Notes: a model not told the origin generated them from the sequence alone. DNA of 64,000 bases from Guillardia theta CCMP2712 (GCF_000315625.1 NW_005434612.1:106398-170397), one strand, 5' to 3'. Counted from the first letter of the stretch, positions 21,140-31,229 are shown. Made by a program: numbers and translations.

Positions 21140-22875
21140 ATGGCGGATGATGCGGAGAAGATGCGGGCCAGGAGAGAGCGAGCAGCTGCATGGGCGGCTC
21201 AGAGGAAGGCAGAGATCGCATCCCATCCTAGTGATAGCACAGATACCAACATGACAACGAACAACAACTCGAAGGCCGACTTGAACTCGACGGGGATGAA
21301 TCAGTGGGTCAAAAGCGAAACTGGAGCGGAGAGCGCAAGCACGGCATCTGGGAACGATAAGGGACACCAACACGCAGCACAGAGCTGGCTCAATTGGTCG
21401 CACCAAGTTGTGGGGAGTGCCGAGAAAGCAAGCAGTGCCAGACAATCAGAGTCTGGAATTCGTGCAGAGATGGTGAGTTGGAAGAACAGGGAGGGTGGGA
21501 TACAGACGTTGGCGAATTCCTACGGAACCCACAACAGTGCTGGTATGCAGCAAGAAGAGGTTGAAAGGATACTGGAGGACATGGACGAAGATTACCGTTT
21601 ACCGAGGACCTATGAGCCGCAAGGATACATCGATGTGTCTCGGTGTGAAATTGCAACCATGGTACTTCACTATCCTTTCAAGGCGATGATGTGATACCGT
21701 GACAGGAAAAACCGATTTCTTGTGATAATATTGGATATCAGATGTTGATGAAAATGGGATGGAAGGGTCGGGACTTGATTGCGCTTTGATCGATTTGGAA
21801 TGACGATGTCGTAGGCCATGGAAATGGACTCGGGCGGTCTTCGCATGGTATCGTCGACCCTATTCCTTTGACGTCAAAAGATGTCCTGGACCTTGGATCA
21901 AGGGTTGGAGTCGGTAAAATGGAAGAAGAGAACGAAATGCACGAAGTAGCGACAGAGTCTCGCAATGCTCTCGAAGCAGAGATTCAGGCATGTCCAAACA
22001 TGCAATGGAATTTTTTTTCAGTGAATGATTTATTTGTTGGTCACCTGTAGGCAAACGAGTCCGAGGAAAGGAAGAAACGACGAGAAGATGTGAGATTATT
22101 TGGCCATTCTTTCTGTCCTTTTTCTTTTCAACGCTGTTCTAATCAATTTGCTAGATGGTGCTGCGAGAAACAAAGATCAAGGAAGAGATCAAAGAAATCG
22201 TGCGGGTTTTCTATTGCGAGATCTGCGATAAACAATACACGTAATATTCTTGCTTTAGATAGAAATTCAATTCTTACTGTTTAGCCCAGCACGGACGGGC
22301 AATATCAAGAACACTTGAATTCTTACGATCACCATCACAAAAAGAGATTTGCAGAATTTCAAAAAGAGCACAAGGTACTTCTTTGGCTGCAAGCAGCGTA
22401 GGGACTTCGATAGTAACACAGCAACAAGGCCATGAAGGGTGGTCCAACCATGGAAGAGCGCCAAAGAAAGGAACAGAAGCGGCTTGAGAGGGAGATTGCT
22501 GCTCGCTCAGCAGCTTTCAAGGCTGCAGCAGTAGCACGGTGCTCTTCATTCTCAAGGGGCCAAATATTGGATTGACATGTTCATGTAGATCAGGAGAGAC
22601 TGAAGAAAATACTGCAGAACCTCCGAAAGAGCAGGAGCCTGCTCAAAACGAGCTCACATCCAACTCTGCTCCCGTCAAGTTTGGATTTGCGTCAAAACCT
22701 AAGGTGCATCTGTAACTGCTTTCTTTGTCCAAGGGGCTGATAACTTCGTATCCAGGCAAAGGCGGTACAAGCCAAAAAGCCAGTAGCTCGACCTCCGGTG
22801 TGCTTTATATGTTTTGTAATGGGCTCGTGTGTGATGAGAACGCAGGTTATGGGATTCGGGGACGATAGTGACTAA
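21140..22875 (+). CDS. G-patch and C2H2 zinc-finger protein (GPATCH8-like)
   Basis: Ten exons join in phase: 21140-21661, 21742-21766, 21815-21987, 22051-22089, 22155-22240, 22290-22374, 22429-22538, 22589-22703, 22756-22797, 22846-22875 (408 residues). The N-terminus is a charged helix (EKMRARRERAAAWAAQRKAE) and an Asn/Ser-rich region. A G-patch starts at ~175 (MLMKMGWKGHGNGLG). The matrin-type C2H2 finger follows (VFYCEICDKQY then EHLNSYDHHHKKR), split by an intron. A coiled EERQRKEQKRLEREI segment and a short VKFGF...MGFGDDSD tail complete it. This order matches GPATCH8/ZNF804-family RNA-processing proteins, in which the G-patch activates DEAH helicases and the finger binds RNA. A nuclear splicing-associated role is inferred. 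The intron after 21987 appears to be a GC-AG intron. Confidence 0.88.
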
Positions 22876-23777
22876 ACATCGTCATCATGCATCTCACAGG
22901 GAATTACGTGTGCTGAGTCAGCTAAGATGAAACTAGGCGATGAGAGAAATTAGGAATCTAATTACCCCAATTTCAGAGCAATTTTCCGTTTACAACTTGA
23001 TGTATTCTGCACATTGGTATCGAATCTCTTATCACAGATCTAGTTATCCTCGATCTTGTAGAAAACCTGTGTTCCATGTCAATGGACTATCCATACAGGC
23101 AACGCAACGCACGTCAGAGGCATGGTCTCCAGCACGCTCATTCGCCATCGAACACGGATCCTGGGTCATCAAAGACGGAGTGGGTGCATAGCAAAGCTGA
23201 GCGAACTGCTGAGCGAAAAGCTGTTGGAAGCATTCAACAAGCTTCAGTTATGTAGAAGAGCAGGAAGATGAACCATTACCCAGTTGTCTTGTGACGAAAC
23301 GTAGTCACCGTCCAACAACATAGTCTTGCGAAGGATCTGGAACTGAATAGAGCAATTTCAGCAATTCTCGAAATATTGTAAATCTGAAAGATTTTTTTAA
23401 GATAGTGAACTTGTTCAACAACAGCAAAACGAGACGGTTTCGTTCAAATGTTTCTTCAAAACACAACCAAAATCGGAAAGCAACTTCTTGTCATCAAGGT
23501 GAAACATTCATCAGTTCAACAAAATCTCACACAGCCCATGCACACGAAGTTGTCATTCGTTGCACTGTGGCATCAAGGAACACCCCTCAGTCCTCGTTCC
23601 TCACTCTCAAACCCGTCACCGGACATCGTTGCTGGACAAATTCAATGAGAAGGGAGCGGCATTACCATGGCTGATCCTATTTCGGGTAACAGTGACCCCT
23701 GAATCTTTTTTTTACTTCAATTTTTAGTCAAGAGGTTGCACCCGAGTCCACCTCACGGCAGCTCAGGGTCTTCTTTA

Positions 23778-23947
23778 CTCAAAGTTAAGTTAAAGATCAG
23801 TACGAGGACAATCAGGAGAGTCGAGGAGGCTTGACCCTGACACTTGGTTCCGGCGCTTAGCACGCCGGACACAAGTATTGCTGGCTCTACTCTCCTCAGC
23901 CGATTGTCCTCGTGATAGTACTGATTTTTAACCTAGTGAACTTTGAG
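23778..23947. repeat. Imperfect inverted repeat (foldback, MITE-like)
   Basis: The left arm (23778-23822) and right arm (23889-23947) are reverse complements with a few gaps; both contain the gatcagtac/gtactgat and cgaggacaat/attgtcctcg pairs. The central ~65 bp has its own stem, ccggcg at 23850 pairing with cgccgg at 23863. It could be a non-autonomous transposable element or a transcribed hairpin. I could not define target-site duplications. Confidence 0.65.
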
Positions 23948-23967
23948 AGCGGCCTGGGCCAGTGATT

Positions 23968-24048
23968 GCCGCGTGCGGCGGGGCCCGGGGGGCCCCCGAC
24001 GCCGAACTTGAAACCCGGATTCAAGTTCCGGGCCCGGGGGCCCGCACA
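23968..24048. repeat. GC palindrome island
   Basis: Runs of ggggcccggggggcccc and gggcccgggggcccg flank a perfect inverted repeat (aacttgaa / ttcaagtt around acccgga). Confidence 0.7.
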
Positions 24049-24261
24049 CGACCCTCAGACCCCAACTTCCAGTGAAAGCCCCAGAATGGTTGAAGAAACT
24101 TGGACCAAGGGCGTCACGGTGCCTGACCTGAGTCACTTTCAGGGTGACACCGTCAGTGTCAGGGTCACCGTGTCACGTGTATTGCTCGAATAAACAAACT
24201 TAAACTTTTGAGCCTCCGGGTGTAGTGGGTGAGCGGGTAGGCCCGGTGGTGGGACTCAGGG

Positions 24262-24305
24262 ACGGGGAGGAGAGGAGAGGAGAGGAGAGGAGAGGAGAGG
24301 AGAGG
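24262..24305. repeat. Microsatellite (ggaga)n
   Basis: Tandem ggaga units over ~44 bp. Confidence 0.85.
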
Positions 24306-24628
24306 CCCTGAGAAGCCTTGAGGGATCCCCTTCGGTCCTCTCCCTAGTAGAAAGCCATCCGCCTCAGACCATCAGTACCAAATGTTCAAAAGGCAGCGAC
24401 AAGACATACCCGGAAGATCAGTACCATCTCTCACAAAAGGAGCAACAAGACATAATGGTTAAGTGACACACTATGACCAATGGTGACCCAAATCTCAAAA
24501 AAAACGTCGAAATCGCGGTGTGGTGCAAACCCCGAACGGTAAAACAACAAAGGAGCAACGAGAATATAGAATGTTGTGATTAAAAAAAAAGAACATCCCT
24601 GCAAATCCACCGGTACAAATCAATTCTT

Positions 24629-24815
24629 CCGAAGTCTAACTACCCGTCTGTTTATCTATCAAAGTAGAAGTAGGGGTGGGTACCAGGTTTGTGGCTCAAC
24701 AAACTTCGAATATTTCCCGCCTTCCCGCCTTCCCGCCTTCCCGCCTTCCTCCGAAGTCTAACTACCCGTCTGTTTATCTGTCAAACTTGAGTAGGGGTGG
24801 GTACCAGGTTTGTGG
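24629..24815. repeat. Direct duplication flanking a (cttcccgc)n satellite
   Basis: A 65-bp block (24629-24694) beginning ccgaagtctaactacccgtc and ending ccaggtttgtgg recurs at 24751-24815 with few changes. Between and after the copies lie cttcccgc units. Confidence 0.85.
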
Positions 24816-24961
24816 CCTTCCCGCCTTCCCTCCCTCCCATCCTCCCTCCCGCCTTCCATCACTCCCTTCTTCCCGCCCTCCCTCCCGCATCCACTCCCAC
24901 TCTCACTCCCTCCCTCCCTCATTCCCGCCTTCCGAAGCTCCCGCGTTCACCCTGATCAAAT

Positions 24962-26865
24962 ATGGGGAAAAGGAAAAGAGGAAAACAAAGAAAGTCTTGT
25001 TCTGATTCACAGACGACTGTCAAGATGTGTTTGAAAAAACATCTCAAACAACACACAATGATCGGTGTGATTGATGATTGGGTGAAACACATAAGCAAAA
25101 TAAGCCATCGAGGTAGCATCATCTTCAATCATCTATTGTTATGGTGTTTTGAGAAGGATTCAAGGCAAGGTGATGATACGTACATTACAAGGCTGTTTGA
25201 TCAGATATACAATCGTACTAGAAAAGTAACAGACAAAGAAAAAGAAGAAGGGATGCAAGAAGAAACGGTCAAGACCAATGGTGGAGAGAAAGTTTTCTTT
25301 CGGACCTGTTTTCTGATGGGTGAAAAACGCAGAGGTAATGCAATTCAGTTTGATATTTTAGACGATATCTACCAATACAACGCAGGAAAGAAGGGGATAT
25401 TCGAGTACTGTACTATTCTGCTGATCAATATGCAACAAATTTCCAAAATTACATATTCTATACGATGGGACAAAAACAGACTAGATACATAAAGGAATGG
25501 GGAAAGCTCAATGGGATTTCTTCAGAAAAGGAGATACAGGATATACGGAATACAGTAAACGGATGGAGCTTTCCACCAAAAACTCGTGTTCTCGAAAGAC
25601 AGGATGTCATTGATTTCATAAGGGAACAAAAAGAGATCATTGGATGGGACAATCATTATAACTTGTCATGGGCCCGTGACAAAATCAAGAAAAACCCTGA
25701 ACAGCAAAAATGGATGCAATTACACATGCCAAATCTTGTCAAGTACCATTTTTCGGTTCTGAGGTTTTTGGAGATTCATGATATATCTGGTCGATACACG
25801 ATCGCTCCGATTTTTCAGATACGCAAACAATTTATTCGCGTAGACATTTGGCGTTTATTCTACATTATGGATCAATCTGGTCTGTTGCAATATTCAAAGG
25901 GTGGGAAAAGCAAATGCATGAAAAAGTTCATACAACAAAAGCATAAGCGATTCTTGTCGGTGTTGAAGCTACAATCAAATTTGAGAAAGAAAGGGACAGT
26001 TGATAGCATACAGACTGACGGAGTCGCACTCTGTGTGACGTTCAAGAAGAGAATACACAATGAGACAGACAATACTACTACAAAGAAAAGCAAAACAAGA
26101 GATTGTGATGTGTCCTCAAGACGAGTTATTGCAATCGATCCTGGTCGCAATGTACTGATATGCGGTGTCGAGCAAATACCTGGTCAAGAAAAACCAAAGC
26201 AGTATCGATATACTCGAAGGCAGTACTATCATGAGTCTCATATTACTCAGAATAACGCCAAGTTAGAAAAATGGAGACAATGCATAACAGAAGAATCAAA
26301 CGATATTGCAAGAGTGTCAGCAAAAACGTCTCGGTTGGATCACTTTGAAAGATACATCGACACCGTGGTGAGACTAAGCGAGATCCTGTTCGAACACAAT
26401 TGTCAAAACAAGTTCGCACGCCTGAAGATGGATAACTACATCCACAAACACAAGGCGATTGATACGTTCTTCAAGAAGATGAAAGGTAATGGTTCAGATC
26501 AAAATCCAATAATTGCATACGGTGATGCATCATTCGGTTGTACTGGGCGTGGAGAGAAGTCAGTGCCTGTAAAATGGATCAAAAGGCGATGTCAGAACTT
26601 CTTCGAGGTGACGGCAGTTGATGAATACAGAACAACAAAATGTTGCAATCAATGTCATCAAGAATTGTATGATTTGAGACGCAAACAAATCAACAAGAAT
26701 GGTATACTTGCTGACGAAGTGTCAGTGGTGCGGGGTTTGAAATGGTGCAGATCCACCAATTGTGTTCAAAACCGTATCAAGTCTCGTGATGTCAATGCTG
26801 CTATGAATATTCTATTGTGCTACATGTCTCTACCAGCACGACCAGATTTTCTGAAACGGCCTTGA
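24962..26865 (+). CDS. Fanzor (eukaryotic TnpB-like RNA-guided nuclease family), two overlapping frames
   Basis: Frame 1 (24962-25492) starts with a basic, NLS-like leader (GKRKRGKQRK) and a Fanzor-like N-terminal helix region. Frame 2 (ATG at 25465, to 26865; 466 residues) carries the nuclease. RuvC-I is AIDPGRN, with Asp at residue 225 of frame 2. The YGDASFG segment is the Fanzor equivalent of the region where TnpB has its usual Glu. DEYRTTKCCNQC carries the rearranged Glu (residue 387) and the first Cys pair; CRSTNC is the second pair. RuvC-III is SRDVNAAMNIL, Asp 442. Frame 2 stays open upstream to about 25354 and reads SADQYATNFQNYIFYTMG, so the protein probably crosses frames through a frameshift or an unrecognised intron. 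Known relatives use a guide RNA encoded around the 3' end to cut DNA and sit in transposons. All catalytic positions are intact in frame 2. Family call very secure; continuity of the full protein uncertain. Confidence 0.9.
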
Positions 26866-27060
26866 ATCACACATGGGTCTGGTTATACTTCAACCTGTTC
26901 TTCATAGAAAGGATGAAGTACGAGTCAGACACAAGGAAATATTGGCGTGTGGGTCTTCCATGATCCATAATTTCGACGGAAAATTTAGAATTTTGAAATT
27001 TTATGTTTTGTGTCGTTTAGCTAATAATCTAGCCGCTGGTAGGATTAGCTTTTCTTTTTT
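24962..27060 (+). mobile_element. Fanzor-bearing insertion, boundaries not defined
   Basis: The segment is clearly more AT-rich than the GC-rich U-box gene that follows. It begins after satellite DNA and returns to C-rich sequence at about 27060. I could not find convincing terminal inverted repeats or a target-site duplication, so the limits are the coding start and the composition change. Confidence 0.4.
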
Positions 27061-27187
27061 TGGGCCACCCCTCCCACCTTCTCTCCCCTCCTCGTACTAC
27101 CCCCTACCCCTGGCTAGAGCGGCCTCGCACCCCCTCGCTCCCTCGCTGCACGTACCCCCCTTTCCCCTCCCCTTCCTCGGCCCTACA
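26866..27187. other. Fanzor 3' flank (possible guide-RNA region) and 5' region of the U-box gene
   Basis: 26866-27059 is AT-rich and contains a potential hairpin (cataatttc pairing with gaaattttatg, ~26962-27005). In Fanzor and TnpB loci the guide RNA is usually encoded here. From 27060 the sequence turns C/T-rich and is likely the promoter and 5' UTR of the U-box gene. Confidence 0.3.
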
Positions 27188-30100
27188 ATGGCAGCGAACC
27201 AGGGAGCGCTCCCGTCCTTCATCTGCCCCATCAGCATGGCGCTCATGACCGATCCTGTCACCAGCTGCGATGGCCACACCTACCAGAGATCCTCCATCGA
27301 GACCTGGCTCCGCCATCGTCTCTCCAGCCCCCTCACCGGCGCCCTCCTCCCCTCCGACCACCTTGTCCCCAACCTCGCTCTCCGCAGCGCCATCCAGGAG
27401 TGGCAGGAGCGACACGCGCTGCTCGTCCCCAGACACGACGTGGAGATGGAGCGGCAGCCTATCTCAGCAGGCTCCTCCCAGACCCTCTACATAGGTCACC
27501 TCCGCCTGCGAGGAAGGAGAGCAGGGCCCGGCAAGATCAAGGTAGCCGTGCTCAAGCTCAGGCAAGACGACGGCGGCAGACAAGCCGCGGTCATGCTGAG
27601 GCTCGGGCCGCATCCTCGGCTTGTACGCTACATGGGGCAGAGCGAGGACGCCGACGGCTGTCCCCTGCTGCTGACCGAGCTCGCCGAGCTGGGGTCGCTG
27701 AGGGAGGCTCTGCTGGGGAGGCTGGCGGGGCAGGTGACGCGAGGGCACCAGACGGCGATGATGCAGCAGATCGCGCAGGGGATGGAGCACCTGGCTGAGC
27801 AGCGTGTCGTGCACCGGGACCTCGCGGCTCGGCACGTGCTGGTGATGGGCTTCGACAAGGAGGACGTGCGGAGGACGTCGGTGAAGGTGGCGGGGTACGG
27901 GCGGGCAGCGGAGCTGGTGGACGGCAGTGACGGGAGGGTAGCGGGGAGAGCGCTGCCAGTGCGGTACATGCCCCCAGAGTGCATGCAGAGAGGCCGGTGC
28001 TCGGAGAAGAGCGACGTGTGGGCCTACGGGGTCACGTGCTGGGAGATCCTGACCTCGGGCATGACCCCCTATTACCCCATGACGGACCCGACTGTGATCG
28101 GGTACGTGTGCGGGGGTGGGAGGCTGCCTCGAGAGCACCTCCTCGGAGGATGCCCGGACGGGTTGTGGGCCGTGCTTGAGAGCTGCTGGGCGACGAGGGA
28201 GGAGGACCGCCCCACGTTCGCCGAGCTTGCGGTAGCTGTAGGAAGAGCCGGAGCCGAGGGGGATGAGGGGGCTGCTGCATGGACATGGTCAGACAGGACG
28301 CCTGGACAGCAGCGGGCAGGGGCCGGCAACCAGTCACTATGCCGAGGCATACGCAGCATGGCAGAAGCTGCATGGAGAAGGATCGGAGAGGCAGCGGGGG
28401 GAGGGATCGAGGCGGTGGCGAGGAGAATCAGGACGCGCAAGTACGGAGAGCTCGTGGAGCTGCAAGAGTCAGCTTGCACCGCCTTGGAGTCCACGGGGAG
28501 TGACGCTCTCAGCTCGCTGAGGACGGGAGCTCAGGCGCTGCCGGTCGGGGCGTCGGCAGCGGTAGGGGCACAAGACAGCAGCGGGATAGAGCAGCCGGCA
28601 AGGGAGGCATGGAGGCTGCTGAGGACGGGAGCTGACGACAGCATAGAGGCGGTGATGCAGGAGATGAGGACGTACGAGGCTCTCGCGGAGGTACAGCAGG
28701 CTGCGTGCAAAGCCTTGGTCAGCATGGCTCAGAACGGGGAGGCTGACAAGGTCAAGGCGCGGGAGGCGGGAGCGATCGAGGCCGTCGTCAGCGCCATGTC
28801 CACGCACGCTGACGACGCTGGTGTACAGCAGGCTGCGTGCTGGGCCCTGAAGAACACTGTAAGCTTGATGAAAGAGAGCCAGGCACGGGCGCGAGAGGCG
28901 GGAGCGATCAAGGCCGTCGTCAGCGCCATGTCCACGCACGCAGACGATGCGGGGGTACAGCAGGCTGCGTGCGAGGCCCTGGTTCTCACTGTCAGGTTCA
29001 GCGAAGAGAGCCAGGCACGGGCGCGAGAGGCGGGAGCGATCGAGGCTGTCATGAGATGCCTCGACAGGCATGCGGACGACTTGAAAGTACAGCAGGCTGC
29101 GTGCAAGGCCCTAATGCACACAATGCAGTACATCCGACACCAGGGCACAGCGAGAGATGCAGGAGCGATCGAGGCCGTCGTCAGCGCTATGACCAGGCAC
29201 GAGAGCAACGCAAAGATACAGCAAGGTCTATGCGAGGCGATGACAGCGATAGCAAAGAGCCACGAGCAGAACAAGCTCCCGGCCATGCAGGCGGGAGCCA
29301 TCGAGGCCGTTGTCAGCGCCATGTCCACGCACGCGGAAGACGCTGGGGTACAAAGATCTTCTTGTGAAGCACTTCAGAGCATGACGAAGGGCATGGCTGA
29401 CCGCCGGGCGCGGGCGCGGGCGCGGGAGGCGGGAGCGATCGAGGCCGTCGTCAGCGCCATGTCCACGCACGCGGACGAGATGTACTTGCATTGGTCAGCA
29501 TGCAAAGCGCTCCAGAGCATGACGAAGGACATGGCTGACAGCCAGGCGCGGGCGCGGGAGGCGGGAGCGATCGAGGCCGTCGTCAGCGCCATGTCCACGC
29601 ACGCGGAAGACGCTGGGGTACAAGGATCCTCTTGTGAAGCACTTCAGAGCATGACGAAGGACATGGCTGACAGCCAGGCGCGGGCGCGGGAGGCGGGAGC
29701 GATCGAGGCCGTCGTCAGCGCCATGTCCACGCACGCGGACGACCGATGGATACAGCGTGACGGATGCAAGGCTTTGCACAGCATGACGAAGGACATGGCT
29801 GACAGCCGGGCGCGGGCGCGGGAGGCGGGAGCGATCGAGGCCGTCGTCAGCGCCATGTCCACGCACGCGGACGACCAATGGCTACAGCGTGGCGGATGCA
29901 AGGCCTTGTACAGCATGACGAAGGACATGGCTGACAGCCGGGCGCGGGCGCGGGAGGCGGGAGCGATCGAGGCCGTCGTCAGCGCCATGTCCACGCACGC
30001 GGACGACCGATTGATACAGAGTGAAGGATGCAAGGCCTTGCGCAGTATGACGAAGGACATGGCTGACAGCCGGGCGCGGGCGCGGGAGGCGGGAGCGATC

Positions 30101-30445
30101 GAGGCCGTCGTCAGCGCCATGTCCACGCACGCGGACGACCAATGGCTACAGCGTGGCGGATGCAAGGCTTTGCACAGCATGACGAAGGACATGGCTGACA
30201 GCCAGGCGCGGGCGCGGGAGGCGGGAGCGATCGAGGCCGTCGTCAGCGCCATGTCCACGCACGCGGACGACCGATTGATACAGAGTGACGGATGCAAGGC
30301 CTTTCGCAGCATGACGGGAGGGTGGAGGGGCATGAGAGGAGAAGGAGCTGTTCTCGTGGTGCTTGAGCCGCTTGATGGCAGCAGGAGTCCAAGTCAAGGC
30401 TCAAATGCCTCTAGCGCTCACAGATGCTCGCTTGACGCTGCTTGA
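27188..30445 (+). CDS. U-box, kinase-like and armadillo-repeat protein
   Basis: One frame of 1,085 residues from the ATG at 27188 (in-frame sequence upstream is C/T-rich leader). Residues ~10-75 are a U-box (FICPISMALMTDPV, CDGHTYQR, IETWL), the E2-binding fold of U-box ubiquitin ligases. Residues ~98-365 are kinase-like: VAVLKLR has the ATP Lys, and HRDLAARH keeps the catalytic Asp but has His where Asn is normal. VAGYGRA replaces DFG, and PPECM, SDVWAYGVTCWEI and RPTF are typical of tyrosine-kinase-like domains. Loss of the Asn and of the DFG Asp suggests a pseudokinase. From ~430 come 13 ARM-type repeats of about 44 residues (GAIEAVVSAMSTHADD, QxxxCxAL), the last eight almost identical at DNA level. 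The plausible role is a ubiquitin ligase with an evolving recognition array (inference). Confidence 0.88.
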   Translation: MAANQGALPSFICPISMALMTDPVTSCDGHTYQRSSIETWLRHRLSSPLTGALLPSDHLVPNLALRSAIQEWQERHALLVPRHDVEMERQPISAGSSQTLYIGHLRLRGRRAGPGKIKVAVLKLRQDDGGRQAAVMLRLGPHPRLVRYMGQSEDADGCPLLLTELAELGSLREALLGRLAGQVTRGHQTAMMQQIAQGMEHLAEQRVVHRDLAARHVLVMGFDKEDVRRTSVKVAGYGRAAELVDGSDGRVAGRALPVRYMPPECMQRGRCSEKSDVWAYGVTCWEILTSGMTPYYPMTDPTVIGYVCGGGRLPREHLLGGCPDGLWAVLESCWATREEDRPTFAELAVAVGRAGAEGDEGAAAWTWSDRTPGQQRAGAGNQSLCRGIRSMAEAAWRRIGEAAGGGIEAVARRIRTRKYGELVELQESACTALESTGSDALSSLRTGAQALPVGASAAVGAQDSSGIEQPAREAWRLLRTGADDSIEAVMQEMRTYEALAEVQQAACKALVSMAQNGEADKVKAREAGAIEAVVSAMSTHADDAGVQQAACWALKNTVSLMKESQARAREAGAIKAVVSAMSTHADDAGVQQAACEALVLTVRFSEESQARAREAGAIEAVMRCLDRHADDLKVQQAACKALMHTMQYIRHQGTARDAGAIEAVVSAMTRHESNAKIQQGLCEAMTAIAKSHEQNKLPAMQAGAIEAVVSAMSTHAEDAGVQRSSCEALQSMTKGMADRRARARAREAGAIEAVVSAMSTHADEMYLHWSACKALQSMTKDMADSQARAREAGAIEAVVSAMSTHAEDAGVQGSSCEALQSMTKDMADSQARAREAGAIEAVVSAMSTHADDRWIQRDGCKALHSMTKDMADSRARAREAGAIEAVVSAMSTHADDQWLQRGGCKALYSMTKDMADSRARAREAGAIEAVVSAMSTHADDRLIQSEGCKALRSMTKDMADSRARAREAGAIEAVVSAMSTHADDQWLQRGGCKALHSMTKDMADSQARAREAGAIEAVVSAMSTHADDRLIQSDGCKAFRSMTGGWRGMRGEGAVLVVLEPLDGSRSPSQGSNASSAHRCSLDAA
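28757..30312 (+). repeat. ARM-repeat array, ~132-bp units
   Basis: Twelve in-frame units of about 132 bp (44 codons). Units 6-12 are nearly identical except for a short window after THADD. Units 9 and 11 match each other, as do 10 and 12, revealing a two-unit higher-order repeat. Confidence 0.9.
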
Positions 30446-30673
30446 CACATGCGTGCTCCAGCAGGTGCTCTCCCAAAGAGCTCCTCCGAGACTCCAACAA
30501 GGTCCCGAAATCAGCACCGGTCGACTCTTTTCAAGCACCATTAGTATCTTGTTCGAACGATCGTGGAAGAGTGCTGGGGCCTGGTGGAGGCGAGCAGGGC
30601 GAGGGAGTCGGGCTCGTACAACGAGGAGTCAAGATAGAAGGAGGCGATCGAGCTGTCGAACCGAGTCAAGGAA

Positions 30674-31229
30674 ATGGCGATCAACAAGCTGAGAGCAGAG
30701 CAAGAGGCTGTGCGGGATGTACGGCTTGTCGATGTGAAGGTCGGGCCAGCACGGGGAGCCACCGACAGTGACGGCGTTGGTACGAGGACAGGGGGAGCTG
30801 ATCGGGCTGCTGAAGGCGGCCGGATACAACATGGACGAGCGGACAGAGGACGGGAGGACAGGGATGCATGTAGCGGGGATGCTGGGGAGGGCGGGGAGCG
30901 TCAGGGAGCTGATCGAGGCAGGAGCAGAGGCAGGAGCGAAGGACAGGGCAGGGAAGACGATGGTGCACTGGGCGGCGGAGTATGGGCATGTGGAGGTGCT
31001 GAGGACGGTAGAGGAACAACGCAGGAAAAAGACTCTGAACAACTTGATGTTGAAAAAGGACTCTGACGGCAGGACATGCGCGCACTATGCGAGTGCGGGA
31101 GGGCACTTGGAGGTAGTGCGGTATGTTGCAGAGACATGCGGGGAGGAGGTGCTGAGGGAGAAGGACAATGACGCCGCAGTGCGCGCACAAGGCGAGTATG
31201 GGAGGGCACATGGAGGTGGTGCGGTATAA
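30674..31229 (+). pseudogene. Ankyrin-repeat gene or relic
   Basis: A helical lead (MAINKLRAEQEAVRDVRLVDVK) joins through a 52-nt intron (30740-30791) to ankyrin repeats. These include DGRTGMHVAGMLGRAGSVRELIEAG, then KTMVHWAAEYGHVEVLR and DGRTCAHYASAGGHLEVVRYV. The frame then breaks at about 31185. Past the stop, ankyrin-like pieces (GGHMEVVRY, LREKDKHGRTC) continue in other frames to about 31310. Upstream, an in-frame TAG sits just before EAIELSNRVKEM. The decay at both ends suggests a pseudogene, or the remnant of a gene once joined to the U-box gene next door. Confidence 0.5.

Larger units (their letters stand above)
22876..24961. other. Gene-poor repeat-rich region upstream of the Fanzor locus
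   Basis: No convincing gene. It holds a 170-bp foldback (23778-23947), a GC palindrome island (23968-24048), a GGAGA microsatellite, a duplicated 65-bp block with a CTTCCCGC satellite, and pyrimidine-rich DNA up to the Fanzor start. Confidence 0.55.

Noticed and set aside
24504-26979. 9-bp inverted match (cgtcgaaat / atttcgacg) flanking the Fanzor gene
   Set aside because: Too short and the flanks do not extend the match, so it is not evidence for terminal inverted repeats.
29644-30333. Long reverse-strand open frames through the ARM array
   Set aside because: They are antisense shadows produced by the GC-rich 132-bp unit; the forward frame has a complete domain structure.
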